DNA from: Thamnidium elegans
Taxonomy: Eukaryota; Mucoromycota; Mucoromycetes; Mucorales; Mucoraceae
DNA length: 64,000 nt
Assembly (NCBI GenBank): GCA_025201345.1
Contig: JAIXMG010000005.1
Span: 186,001-250,000, forward strand
Direction of reading: 5' to 3'
Position 1 is the first letter of the stretch; every line of letters starts with the position of its first letter. The notes under the pieces were generated by a model, which saw only the letters and a program-made list of their open reading frames with translations, searched no databases and was not told the origin of the DNA. The position numbers and the translations under genes were made by a program. Below, in pieces: positions 1-11,159 of the stretch.

Positions 1-910
1 AAATTAATGGAACCATTGAAACACAAAACAAACAAATAATAACCTAAAAATTATAAATATCTAGTGGCCTACAAGCGGTAGTATTGAAGTGAAGGATCTT
101 GAAATTAAGTACTCAGCTGATCTTGATCCTGTCTTGAAGGGGCTTACGTTCTCTGTTAAGCCCAGAGAAAAGATTGGGGTTGTCGGTAGAACTGGTAGTG
201 GTAAATCTACACTCGCTTTATCTTTCTTCAGATTTGTTGAAGCATCAAGAGGTTCTATTGTTATTGATGGTATAGATATTAAAGAGCTTGGTACTGAAGA
301 TCTTCGTTCCAACTTGACTATTATTCCTCAAGACCCTACACTCTTTTCTGGTACACTCAGAACTAATATGGATCCATTTGATCAATTCAAGGACGAAGAT
401 ATTTTCACTGCATTACGTCGTGTTCATCTTTTACCAAATCAAGAGTCTTCTGATACCATTGCTTCTGATGTAACCTTGGACGAAGAAGTAAACTCTAACG
501 TATTTGAAAGTCTTGATACTGCTGTCACAGAAGGTGGTAAGAATTTCTCACAAGGTCAAAGACAATTATTATGTTTAGCTCGTGCTTTATTGAAAAGTAG
601 TCGTATTGTGTTAATGGATGAAGCAACGGCTAGTGTCGATTTTGAAACAGATAAAGCAATTCAAAAAACTATTTCAACCGAATTTGCCGATTCTACTATT
701 CTCTGCATTGCCCATCGTTTGCATACTGTGATTGAATACGATCGTATTTTGGTTTTAGACCAAGGCCAAATTATTGAATTTGATAGTCCTTTAACTTTAA
801 TTAATAACTCTGAATCGGCATTTTACAAAATGTGTCGTAATTCAGGTGAATTTGATAGTCTTATTGCTTTGGCTAAATCAAAGCATGAATTAGTCGATGT
901 AAGTGATTAA
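1..910 (+). CDS. ABCC-type (MRP/YCF1-like) ABC transporter, C-terminal nucleotide-binding domain, 5' partial
   Basis: Seen: bases 1-64 look like the end of an intron (TAG at 62-64) and the exon 65-910 opens with WPTSGSIEV, the lead-in typical of the second NBD of full-length ABCC exporters. The domain has Walker A GRTGSGKS, a Q-loop (IIPQDPTLFSGT), signature FSQGQRQLLCLARALL, Walker B IVLMDEAT and the H-loop histidine in CIAHRLHTV, then a short tail ending in TAA at 908-910. Family knowledge: ABCC proteins export glutathione conjugates, bile-acid-like anions or metals, often across the vacuolar membrane. The LFSGTLRTNMDPF stretch is diagnostic of the ABCC group rather than ABCB. The substrate cannot be told from this domain, and the membrane part lies outside the window. 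Confidence 0.9.
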
Positions 911-1943
911 AATAATAAAGTTTACTTTTTATAATATATGTATTACTATTGTCGTCACGCTTTATTGTTTAAGAAAAAAAAAACTAGTTTTTGAATTATA
1001 AGGCATACAAATGCATTGTTTATATTCGGAGATGATGGCGAAGGGAATAAACAGTTAAAAAAAGTAAGCGTATTACCTTATTAAGTCTTTACTTCGGATG
1101 ACATCTTCCGTATTAAATGACCCTTTTTTTTCTTTTTTTTTTTTTTTGAACGCGATTGAATTAACAGGTATATTTTATTAAAATATGATAAAATAGATAA
1201 CTTTTATCATTTCAACATCTTCTTCTTCTTTACACGCTCATATATAAGCAATTATATTTTATATAATATATGTACATCTTTCAAAAGGGATTTTCCTGTG
1301 GTATGTCATAAAATCCTTACTACCCTCTAGTGATGCTATATTCATTGGTGTATGCGAAGAGTCTGACGGACGAAGTACAAAGAAGAAACTGAAAGTTGGA
1401 AGTAAACGCATGAATTTGCTAGTTACAATGTCGTGCCTCCGCTGAATATATTTTGTCTTTACGTGAAACGTTTCTACTATCAACCCTTTGTGATCTTCTG
1501 AACAAGCTTTATATAAATTTGTTGAAAAGCTGAAGAATCAAATGACTGTTGTTCAAAGAGGTATTATTGATACTCTTCAATATACTAGGTTAAGCACAGG
1601 ACCGTTAGCAAGCACAATTGGACAAGCCCATAGTACTGCCAATATATAAGGAGGAAATTTTTAGTTATGGGAATAATGACAAAAAAACAAACAAGAAAAG
1701 TTGTCAGTTTTATCATTGAATAATAAACATCTAAAGTTACACACCCTTACATATAAATACAGGAACAAACCAGATGACGCACAATAAAAGGCCGATTGAA
1801 GGAGAGTGATGTGCCTATAAAGCGTGAGGATTATTCTTACATGCATTGCCATTCCTTTTTTTCCATCTTTTTTTTTTTTTTTCCTTCTCTCTTTTCTTTT
1901 TTTTTTTATTTTTTTTTTTACCTTTTTTTCTATCACTGATAAC
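911..1943. other. Intergenic region
   Basis: AT-rich spacer between the ABC transporter and the SEL1-repeat gene. It holds long T tracts (around 1123-1146 and 1868-1930), the latter just upstream of the SEL1 start, and one short open frame described separately. I see no RNA gene in it. Confidence 0.5.
1494..1649 (+). pseudogene. Short open frame, possible gene relic
   Basis: A frame open from the TGA at 1491 to the TAA at 1647 encodes about 51 residues with coding-like composition (includes KLKNQMTVVQRGIID). An in-frame ATG is at 1542. Codon choice looks more gene-like than the flanking DNA, but there is no clear promoter or partner exon. I do not recognise the sequence. It may be the last exon of a decayed gene, or chance. 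Confidence 0.25.
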
Positions 1944-4110
1944 ATGGCATATAACACAAATAATACACCTTTAATACAGCAATTAATCCATTATTCACGA
2001 AACGTATTCATCAGAATGATAAATACCAACGGTAATAATAAACGATTATTCCACAGCCATAATAATATACAGCAACTAGCCACTAGTAATAATTTAATAC
2101 AACAAGCCGAAAACTACTTATTTGGTAGAAATGGATATAATAAAGACACAAAATTATCAGTACAATTATTAAGAAAATCAGCTACTCACTATAATAATAA
2201 AAGCGCCTTTGCCATCCTGGGCTTTTGTTATGAATTTGGGTTTGGCGTTTTAAAGCATTTTAAATCAGCTGAGAAATATTATTTATTATCTCTACCCGTG
2301 AATTTAGATTGTGATATAATAGATGAAAGAGTTTTGCTTGCAATATCAAGACTAGCCTTTCTTCGAAAATATGGTAGGCCAGGAGTTTACATCGATAGAA
2401 TCGAGGCTCAAAAATGGGAAGCAATCGTAGAAAAAAGCGGTTCAAAATCAATTGCATGGATTCAACGTGCAGCAACCCAAGATAATTGTTCAGCCAGTCA
2501 GTATTGTTTAGGTGTTTTTTATCATGATGGTCTTACCTTGAAAAAAGATGACAAAATTGCGTTTGAATGGTACAAGTTGAGCGCTGAGCAAGGTAACTGT
2601 AGAGGGCAAGGTATTCTAGGTTACTGTTATGGTGAGGGCTTTGGTGTAGAGAAAAATGAAGCTGAGGCTATGCGCTGGTACCGTTTGGCTGCATCTCAGG
2701 GGGAGACTGTAGCTATTTATAACATTGGTTACTGTTTTGAGGATGGTATCGGTGTTGAAAAAAATGTTTTTGAAGCCGTTAAATGGTATAGTCTAGCTGC
2801 TGAACAAGGAAATGCATTTGCTCAAAATAGTCTTGGGTATTGTTATGAGGATGGAATTGGTGTTGAAGAGGATCATATCATGGCTGCTCGCTGGTATCAA
2901 TTATCTGCAGACCAAGGATATCCCTGGGCACAATGGTAAGTTTTATTTTTATACTATTAAAGAACTAGTTCCTAATATATATATGTAGTAACTTGGGCTA
3001 TTGCTACCAAAATGGTATCGGTGTAGTTAAAGATACTTCCATTAGTGTAGAATGGTATAGAAAAGCAGCAGTTCAAGGACACGCTAGAGCCCAACACAAT
3101 TTAGGATTTTGTTATCAAAACGGTATAGGTATTGAAAAGAACGAAGTAGAAGCCATGAAGTGGTTTCAACAAAGCTGCGAATTAGGAAATATTTTTGCAT
3201 TTCATTCACTTGGTTATTGTTTCCAAAATGGTGTTGGTGTTCAAGTAAATGAAAGGGAAGCTGTTTATTGGTACATGTTGAGTGCGGAACATCATCACGC
3301 CCCAGCCGAATTGTCACTCGGTTACTGTTATAGAAACGGGATTGGTGTTGAAAAAAATGAACGCGAGGCTAGCAAATGGTTTCGACGTAGTGCGGAGCAA
3401 GGAAATGCGGTCGCTCAAAACTCATTGGGCTTTTGTTATGAAGAAGGTATTGGTGTTACCAAAAATCCAAAAAAAGCAGCATATTGGTATATGCAAGCAG
3501 CACGTCAAAATAACGCCTGGGCCCAGTAAGTTTTATTTATTTATCTTTTAACGGCTTTTTTTTTTCTTCATCCCGCTAAACGATTATATCTAGGACAAAT
3601 CTTGGTTTTTGTTATGCTAATGGTTTGGGTGTAAAACAAAATCCTATAAAAGCAGTTCATTGGTATAGAAAAGCTAGTCTACAAAACCATGCTCGTGCCC
3701 AAGATAAACTGGCAATTCATTTACAAACTGGAACTGGAGTTAGACAAAATTTAGAATTAGCATTTACTTTCTTTGAAAGAGCAGCAGAACAAAATCATGT
3801 AGCAGCTCAATTCCATTTAGCGAACTGCTTCGAAAAGGGACTAGGGTGTCCTGTTGATCTTGGAAAAGCAACTATTTGGTTTGAACGTGCAGCCATGGGT
3901 AATATATAAAATTAAGCTATGCAAGCCTTCATACTAATGTATAAATATTTTTTTTTAGCTGGTTGCCGAAGCTCACATGAAAGACTACGAAGATTACTTG
4001 TTAGAGTATGTTTGTTATCACCCGATTCACTACCTTCGGTTGCTACGATGAGTGAACACGATTTGCTTTCAAACGGATTTATCAAGGGTCACAGTGCTGC
4101 TGCTGCTTAA
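1944..4110 (+). CDS. SEL1-like (TPR-related) repeat protein, 661 aa
   Basis: Four exons: 1944-2935, 2989-3525, 3594-3898, 3959-4110 (1986 nt). The ATG at 1944 was chosen because the sequence upstream is a poly-T/poly-F stretch. The N-terminal ~100 residues are Asn-rich and low complexity. From about residue 105 roughly ten SEL1 repeats of ~36 residues follow, with the motif LGYCYxxGIGVxKNxxxAxxWYxxAAxQGxAxAQ, ideal in the middle and degenerate at both ends. Family knowledge: SEL1 solenoids are protein-binding scaffolds; fungal members include chitin synthase activators (Skt5/Chs4), the ERAD adaptor Hrd3 and many uncharacterised paralogues. There is no signal peptide or transmembrane segment and no clear C-terminal CaaX box, so Hrd3 is unlikely and a Skt5-type role is only possible. 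The last exon encodes a Ser/Ala-rich tail ending in four alanines. Confidence 0.85.
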
Positions 4111-5026
4111 TCTAATATAATACTACACTAATAATCGATTCGGATAAAACTAATAACAAATAAAATTAATTATGAACCAAAAAAAAAGTCGTCGATTTTC
4201 TTGTGGTTTCCGCGTGTATACTTTACGAAATTAAGCATAAAATACCATTGTTACACATATGTTTACTCGTAAGCATTGTAATAAGAAGCGATTGAGTAAC
4301 TCCTCCTACCCTCCTTGATTTTTTTTAAATGAACTATAAATATAGGTAACGTTAAAAACAAGGATTTTAATTACGAAAAAGTGTTAATAAAGGCCTGGGG
4401 AGTGTAAGCCAATCACATGCTATATTTTTTACAAATTCAAGTTCCACTTTTTTTGCCGGGATACAATTCTAACTTGGGTAAAAGCAATTGAGAATTGAAC
4501 AAAGCTGAGATTCCTTCCTTTATTTTTCACGTACGTATTATTTTAATAAATAGAGTGTGAACAAAAGACATGAAAGATACAGTAATGAAAGCATCGCCAC
4601 AACAAACCCAATCAATGGATGGATGGGGATGATGCACTACCAATCTGTATTGACCTTTGTTCAATACAATCGCCTTATAGGGTTACATAATAATGTCATT
4701 TTTTTACGTGAATCATCCATCCATCATCAATCATCCATCAACACAACTAGCACATCTATTCCATTCAATGGTGTAATTTCATTTATTGTATCCTTCATGT
4801 CTTTGGGGGCGAAAAAAGCGCGAAATTTCATAAAATATCGAGTTACTAACATTTTCCTCATTACTTTTTTTTTTTTTTATAAACACTCAATTTTTACATT
4901 AATTCAATTCAACATTTTTCAATTTACATTCATTCAACTGTATATTTTTGTTTTTCTTCATGAATCACTCAACTTTCAACATTTATCAATTTTTTTTCGA
5001 TTCACTTTTTACTTTAAACAGTCAAG
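4111..5026 (+). promoter_or_regulatory. RPS7 upstream region with GGATGGATGG repeats
   Basis: About 900 bp without a convincing gene. It carries GGATGGATGG at 4617-4626 and the same motif inverted (CATCCATCCATC) at 4714-4725 with further CATCCATCA at 4732-4740. Pyrimidine-rich tracts and TTTACTTTAAACAGTCAAG precede the RPS7 ATG. The motif also occurs at the other two ribosomal protein genes in the window (see findings). Confidence 0.45.
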
Positions 5027-5730
5027 ATGGCTTCCAACAAGATTGTTAAGCAAGCTGGTGCCCCAGCTGCTGATGAGTTCGAACTCTCTGTCGCCCAGGC
5101 TTTCATTGATTTGGAGTCTAGCGTTCCCGACTTGAAGTCTCTCCGTGGTCTCTACATCTCTAGCGCCAAGGAGGTAAGCAATTGACAAGAGCCCCCGAAA
5201 AAAAAAGTCATCAAAAAATTAACCTTTTTAATTATGATCATAGGTTGAGCTCGGTGCTGGTAAGAAGGCTATCGTCATTTTCGTCCCCGTTCCTTTGGCT
5301 AAGAGCTTCAACAAGATTCAACAAAGGTAATATTAATAAAATATCTGTGAAAATAAATACATATACTAACATGTTTGACAGACTTACCCGTGAGCTCGAA
5401 AAGAAGTTCTCTGACCGTCATGTTGTCTTCATTGCTCAACGTCGTATCTTGGCTGTTCCTACCCGTCGTAACAACGGTAAGCAACCCCGTCCCAGATCTC
5501 GTACCTTGACTGCTGTCCATGATGCTATCTTGGATGATCTTGTCTTCCCTACCGAAATCGTTGGTAAGAGACTCCGTCAAAAGGTTGATGGTTCCAAGAC
5601 CCTCAAGGTCTTCCTTGATGCTAAGGATGCCACTTCTCTTGAATATAAGGTTGATTCTTTCTCTGCCATTTACAAGAAGCTTACTGGCAAGGAAGTCACC
5701 TTCGAATTCCCTGCTGCTGTCGAGTTCTAA
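5027..5730 (+). CDS. RPS7: 40S ribosomal protein eS7 (RPS7), 192 aa
   Basis: Three exons: 5027-5173, 5244-5326, 5382-5730 (579 nt, 193 codons with stop), with donors GTAAGC and GTAATA and acceptors TAG and CAG. The protein starts [19 protein letters not shown] and contains the family hallmarks [20 protein letters not shown], [30 protein letters not shown] and [19 protein letters not shown], ending in EFPAAVEF. Its length equals that of fungal and animal eS7. Role: small-subunit ribosomal protein needed for pre-rRNA processing and 40S assembly in the nucleolus, then part of cytosolic ribosomes. Codon use is strongly biased, as expected of a highly expressed gene. Confidence 0.97.
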
Positions 5731-6055
5731 ATAACTTTTTTTATTAAATATACAATAAAAACTCATCCGAAAGGATTACCCCTTCGAAATCCTCAAGGAC
5801 TGGTCTTTTTTTTTTTTTAATCACTTATTATGGGGATATTAGAGTTTAATAATAGCTTTTTAATATGTATTTGGGGGAAGGGTTTATAAAGGTAGGGGCG
5901 TTATGTCGCGTTTTAAGCAAACTATCTGGTTTTCATCACGTAAATTGCCTATATCAGCAATTTAACACCCTCCTTTGTACTCCCAATGAAATATATTTGA
6001 CATTTTCTTTTTTAAAACAAAAATTACACTTTATTATTTTACACGGTACTATATT
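5731..6055. other. Convergent 3' spacer between RPS7 and AGMO
   Basis: Intergenic DNA of 325 bp between two gene ends facing each other. AATAAA-like signals (ATACAATAAAAACTC near 5750) suit RPS7 polyadenylation. Nothing else recognisable. Confidence 0.5.
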
Positions 6056-7672
6056 TTACTCCTTCTTGATCTCCTTCTTCTTGAGGTATGATTTTTGAGT
6101 ACTGATAAACCACAGCCCACCGAACAAATGAAGCAATTGAAGCACAATAATTTGTTGAGGCAACAAACCCTTTTGTTTTGCAATTTCAATAATACCGCAT
6201 ACACCTAAAGTTCTTACAAATTCAGTTTCAATAGCCCAAGTCTTTTGATCGAAAATTCTTCCAAATACGGTTAAAGTAACAAAGACATAACCAGCAGTGA
6301 CAAACTCCACTGAGAAGTCAAGTACTCCAGGTTGATGGTCTAATAAAAGACCATTGACTGCAATAACCAAAGCGAATTGTATAAGTACATAGATATTGAT
6401 ACCGAGCGAAAGAGAAGGATCGTATTTTTGAGGTGGGACGTCTTTAGCAATTAATGGGATCTCTTCAAGTAAACCAGTACGTGGAGTATCGTCATGCCAA
6501 CCAGGCCCATAAAACAATACCTTAAATTTGTTTACGAGACCGGGAGTAGACCAACACGTACCAAGGACATGACGCATATGATGGAATTGAATAGTGAAAG
6601 GATCAAAGGTGTCAATAGGATGCGTTAATCCAAAAGCTACGGGTTCAAGACCATGTTTATCCTCTGCTGATGTTCGCTCTAATTCAAATGTTCCAAAAAT
6701 AATGTCCCAAATAATCAATGTACCTGCATAATTCTTATCGATACAATAAGGGTTACGGCCATGGTGGACACGATGTGCAGAGGGGGTGTTGATGATATAT
6801 TCTAAGGGACCAAGCTTACCAACTACTTCAGTATGAATCCTAAATTAATAATATGTCGGTAAATATTGGTTGTCAAAAATCGTATACAATTTTTTTTTTT
6901 TACCAAAATTGAAATAAAGTATTGAATTGTTTGTGAACAGCGAAAACAGAGGGTGGAATAAACAATGCAGCAGGCAAGTCAAAAATCCAAGAACAATAGG
7001 GTTGGAAAATACTTTGACGCAATGCAGTAGATTGATTGTAATATTCAGAAGAGTGATGAACCTTAAAAAAAATTTATATAAGCAAAAAAAAAAAATCTTT
7101 TTTATATTTCAATTGATAACTTACAACATGAGTCGCCCAAAACAAATTAATTTCATGAGCACCACGATGAAAGAAATAATATGCCAAATCAGTAATAAAG
7201 AATCCAGCGACCCAAACCCAAATATTGAAAGGGTCCAAATCGACAATACGGAAATTATCGTAAACGTACAAGTAGGACTTGATAGTTAAGTTATAAATGA
7301 AAAACTTGGAAAGTTGTTGCATCATACCTGCCTGATAAGATTATATGTTAAATATACTGATATAATTTCAATTGCATTTTTTTTCAAAAAAAATAAATAA
7401 CTTACTCCAATACTTCCAATTAAATCGTTGACAGAGTGTCGACTGGCTCCCCATACACGATCTTTTCTAAGACTCTTTCCGCCATCTTTAAATAACAAGG
7501 TTAAGAATTCGAGAACAATAAGCAGAACGAAGAAAGGAATCGCTTCTGCAATATAATCTGGAACCTCTTCAAAAGTAGCAAAGGTTGTTGTCTTTGGTGA
7601 AATAACATAAAAGAGTCTTCCGATTCCTTGTAGTGCGTATGATATTACATCTGTTACTTTAGGTATGCTCAT
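6056..7672 (-). CDS. AGMO: Alkylglycerol monooxygenase-like fatty acid hydroxylase superfamily protein, 471 aa
   Basis: Four exons on the minus strand: 7406-7672, 7125-7331, 6904-7061, 6056-6839 (1416 nt). The protein has membrane segments in the N-terminal 60 residues, then the three histidine motifs of the superfamily: HRGAH (144-148), HVVHH (157-161) and HRVHH in NTPSAHRVHHGRNPYCIDKN. The surroundings NLFWATHVVHHSSEYYNQSTALRQS, FIPPSVFAVHKQFN and NYAGTLIIWDxIFGTFE are the AGMO (TMEM195) signature, not sterol C4/C5 oxidase; length is close to animal AGMO (about 445). Further membrane segments follow in the C-terminal third. Family knowledge: AGMO is an ER, diiron, tetrahydrobiopterin-dependent enzyme that cleaves the ether bond of alkylglycerols to a fatty aldehyde and glycerol. 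Ether-lipid cleavage in this fungus is inferred from homology. Confidence 0.9.
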
Positions 7673-8878
7673 TATTATTAAACCAATACTATTTAAGAAA
7701 AAATTTTGTAGAATTAAAAATAAGAAATAAAATACAGGTGGTGTCTATTTATATTAAAAAAAAAATGAAAAGGGGTGAGAAAATATAAACGAATCATTGA
7801 GATCTTCAAATGTAGCGGAGACCATTTATGGTAGCACCTGCGACTTGGAAACTAATTGATATTTTAACACGAATGTGTGCTATATACCAGTAAAATCCTC
7901 ATATAGGCACAATGAAAAGTATACATAATAGATAGTTTTTGCATTTTTATGCATTTAAGAAGGATTTCTACTAAAAAAAAAAGACAATTACTAAATAAAG
8001 AAGAATCGAGTTTAGTCATATTTTATCTAAATTAATCATTGTCCACGTTAAGAATTGATCAATGCTTCTCACTGTAACATATGATGCATGTATATATACG
8101 ACAAGCTACAAGCAATCCACTATGACTAAAAACAAACAAACACAGTATTACGTAAATAAATGTTAAAACATGTTTTAAATAGCTAACACGATTATGGTTT
8201 TAATATGAAAATGAATTAACATATTATATGTAATAGTGTAACAATGGACCAAAATTTACATTTATTCCTTAATTTGGGTGGTTAAAATTGCAAGAAAAGA
8301 ATCGAACAAAATGGAAAGACAAAAAGAAATTTGGGTGTAAGCCAACGTACACATAAGGGAATTCAAGATTTGTCTTTTTTCTTCCACAAACAGTTAGTTT
8401 TCGGTACCTGTAAATAAATAGTAAACAAAATAAGCTATATTTCCTTTTTGACAAGTTTTATGGTAGTAATATTAACCTCTATAATAGTTAATTCAATAAT
8501 AGGTAGTTACGCAACACTCGCAGTGTCGATTTACATGAGCTTAAAATTGTATTACTCGCAAAGTAAAAAGTTTATACGTTGGTTGATCTGGAAAAAATAA
8601 AGTTTATATTCATATATGTCAAGTATGCCAACTATGCTAACTCCATTGTCTATACGATTTATATAGTGGATACTATTTATATGAATGAATGCTTATTTAC
8701 ACACTATTTTATTTAACTATTTTTCCAAGTGGTTAAATTGGCGCTGTGGTAATTTTTAATGAGCTATCATATCCGATTTAAGCTTTCAATTGCGTAACTA
8801 AAATACTCTACAAAAAAAAAAAGCGTATGATTTTAACGTTCAGTTTTTTTTTTTGTTACTATTAACGTCATATTAACT

Positions 8879-8950
8879 GTAACACGGCATGATCTCGATG
8901 GCGGTACTCCTGGTAGCTATGTTTATAATAGTTACCATGATTCGTGTTAC
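8879..8950. other. Nested inverted repeat, possible structured RNA
   Basis: GTAACACG (8879-8886) pairs with CGTGTTAC (8943-8950). Inside, GGTAGCTAT (8912-8920) pairs with ATAGTTACC (8928-8936) over a 7-nt loop, with one G-U if transcribed. The 72-nt outer length recalls a tRNA, but there is no T-loop GTTCRA, so tRNA is rejected. Class unknown. Confidence 0.35.
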
Positions 8951-9364
8951 ATGCAAGGGTTCATCTCGGGCTCCGTAGAGTTTTAGCCACTAGGCTTGCC
9001 CTGAAATTACCAAAAAAAAACCATTTATATACGAGGTTATATCGGGCCGAAATGTAATAAACTGAACATGTTTTAATACAAAAGTATTACATATTTCAAT
9101 GAAAGCCATTCTATAAAATAAAATTGACTTTTTTTTAAAAACAATAAACAGCCCGGCCCGAAAAAACGGAGTTTCAGGACGAAAAGACGGATTTCCCGCT
9201 GGGAACACTACACAAAGACAATAGAAAGCATCAATTGAGATCTTCCTCTTTTTTCTACACCCTAGAATACCAAAGTATGTATCACGATATATAAAAATCC
9301 TACAAGTCATTCGGATACTATCGATGTTCTCGATAGTATACAGTTATCGATCTATAATGGATTT

Positions 9365-9376
9365 GGATGGATGGAT
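9365..9376 (+). promoter_or_regulatory. GGATGGATGGAT motif upstream of RPS12
   Basis: The motif lies 43-54 nt before the RPS12 ATG, so it may be in the promoter or the 5' UTR. It matches motifs at the RPS7 and RPL23A loci. Binding factor unknown. Confidence 0.35.
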
Positions 9377-9418
9377 CAATTCAGTTATACTCACAGCTAT
9401 AATTTTTTTTTCAATAGT

Positions 9419-9981
9419 ATGTCTGCCGAAGAAGAACAAGTCATCATCGAGAACCAAGAAGTTGAGGTCGCCGTTGAGGCTCCTGCTGGTCAAATGTCTG
9501 TCGAGGAAGCTCTCCAAGAAGTTCTCCGTCGTGCTTTGATCCACGATGGTCTTGCTCGTGGTTTGAAGGAAGCCGTTAAGGCTTTGGACAGGTAATTTTT
9601 TAGACATACAATATAACAAGGAGGAACCAAAAAAACTGATAATATTAATTTATTAGACGTCAAGCTCATTTGGCTGTTCTCGTTGAGTCTTGTACCGAGT
9701 CTGAATACCTCAAGCTCGTTGAAGCTCTCTGTGCTGAGCACAACATCAACTTGATCAAGGTTTCTGATGCCAAGAAGCTCGGTGAATGGGCCGGTCTCTG
9801 TAAGATCGATCGTGAGGGTAACGCCCGTAAGGTTGTCGGTTGTTCTTGTGTCGCTGTCACTGATTTCGGAGAGGAGTCCGAAGCCATGAACGTCCTCTTG
9901 GATTGTAAGTTTTTAATACTCATAAATTTGACAGCTTGAAATTAACTTTTTTTTTATTTAATAGACTTCAAGACCCGTTAA
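9419..9981 (+). CDS. RPS12: 40S ribosomal protein eS12 (RPS12), 145 aa
   Basis: Three exons: 9419-9591, 9657-9904, 9965-9981 (438 nt); the last exon encodes only the end of the protein, YFKTR. The acidic N-terminus [20 protein letters not shown] is followed by the eS12 core [65 protein letters not shown] and [14 protein letters not shown]. Length and all blocks fit the family. Role: 40S beak protein of the L7Ae/L30e fold. An upstream out-of-frame ATG at 9358 precedes the chosen start; if transcripts begin before it, it would form an upstream ORF or lie in a 5'-UTR intron ending at TAG 9415-9417. Confidence 0.96.
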
Positions 9982-10379
9982 ATTGCTTCTAATTTAACCC
10001 TATCTTGGACTTTTTGACTTTTTTAGTTGTAAAATAAACTTATCATTTGATTTTTGATCGCATCTAAAAAAAAACTTAAAAAATGTCTTAATTAAAAAAC
10101 ATAGATGGTACTTATCATGAACATATGTTTGGATAATTTTTTAACCGAATACTGTGGTTTATCTATGCATAAGTTGGCATGCCAACAGGTGTCTATGGCA
10201 ATGGGCCTGTCCTGTCAAAATTAAACTTTAATATTTGCTAGGTTACCATAAAATCACTTCACAAAATTTGGCGAGAAACGAGACATAATTAAAGTTTTTA
10301 TGCTTCTTTACAATAAAGAGATCATTTTTATTTTATTTATTCAGTTAAAGAAAAACATATTCAAAAATGAATGAATTGT
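9982..10379. other. Convergent 3' spacer between RPS12 and RPL23A
   Basis: 398 bp between two convergent ribosomal protein genes. An ATGCCAACAGG / CCTGTCCTG-type local repeat lies around 10180-10220. No gene seen. Confidence 0.45.
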
Positions 10380-11159
10380 TTAGATGAAACCAATCTACAG
10401 TAAAAAAAAAAGGAAATGTTAGTTTAAGAATTGCAGAGGAAGCTAATAATACAAAAATTACCTTGTTGGCAACATCCAAAGCATCAACATCAGCGGTTAA
10501 ACGAACGAAAGCCTTCTTGTAACCATCGGGTCTGATTTTTAAAAAAAAATGTCAATATTTATAAGGCTTCCCAAAATAACAAAAATATGTATAAAAATTA
10601 CCTGATAAGGGTGTTGACTTGAGCAGCTTCGACATCATAGAGTCTCTTGACAGCATCCTTGATTTGGTTCTTGTTAGACTTAACGTCAACGAGGAAGGTC
10701 AAGGTGTTGTGTTCCTCGATCTTCTTCATGGCAGTCTCAGTGTTGAGAGGTTGACGGATGACACGGTATTGATCCATACGGGGAGCATGAGCAATGGACT
10801 TACGAGCATACTTGGGGGCACGGTTCAAAACCAAAGTCTTGGGGATGTGGAAATGGGTAGAGGTACGAATCTTACGGACAGCCTTACCATGGACACCCTT
10901 GAGGGCGGCCTTCTTGGCAGCGAGAGCCTTGTTCTGAGAAGCTATTAAAAAAAGTTAATTGAATTAATACTTATTGAATTGCTTTTTTTTTATATCTGTT
11001 TCAAAAAAAAAAAATAATCGTATCCCCCCCTCTTTTTCATAAAATCCATCCATCTATTCAAAATTTAATGTATTCATCCATTCCATGAAAAAATGACGGA
11101 GAGGGTTGTCGATTACTTTGATTTTTGTTGATATTGTTCTTTCGATATTTACCAGCCAT
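10380..11159 (-). CDS. RPL23A: 60S ribosomal protein uL23 (RPL23A/Rpl25), 143 aa
   Basis: Four exons on the minus strand: 11153-11159, 10602-10941, 10462-10531, 10380-10394 (432 nt). The first exon is only 7 nt (ATG GCT G) before a 209-nt intron; the last is 15 nt and encodes IGFI plus stop, matching the conserved end of the family (NKIGFI). Core motifs: a basic N-terminus, [81 protein letters not shown]. Role: large-subunit protein at the peptide exit tunnel, docking site for SRP and chaperones. The long first intron is several times larger than the others in the gene and holds the GGATGGATGG motif, as regulatory first introns of ribosomal protein genes often do. Confidence 0.95.
11044..11054 (-). 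promoter_or_regulatory. GATGGATGGAT motif in RPL23A intron 1
   Basis: Seen as ATCCATCCATC on the plus strand, about 100 nt into intron 1 of RPL23A; a half copy (ATCCATTCC) follows at 11075-11083. Same core as at RPS7 and RPS12. Confidence 0.35.

Larger units (their letters stand above)
7673..9418. other. Long intergenic region between AGMO and RPS12 (divergent promoters)
   Basis: About 1.75 kb with no supported coding gene. It must hold the promoters of both flanking genes. It contains a strongly base-paired segment at 8879-8950, listed separately, and GC-richer patches at 8960-9000 and 9150-9200. Confidence 0.45.

Noticed and set aside
4557..5135. 192-codon ORF covering the RPS7 promoter and exon 1
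   Set aside because: Out of frame with RPS7, Phe/Ile-rich from T tracts, and it overlaps a certain exon.
6056..7672. C-5 or C-4 sterol desaturase/oxidase
   Set aside because: Histidine spacing is shared by the superfamily, but the surrounding blocks (HHSSEYYN, NTPSAHRVHHGRN, NYAGTLIIWD) match AGMO.
8879..8950. tRNA gene, because the outer stem spans 72 nt
   Set aside because: There is no GTTCRA T-loop or plausible D and anticodon arms; the inner stem is in the wrong place.
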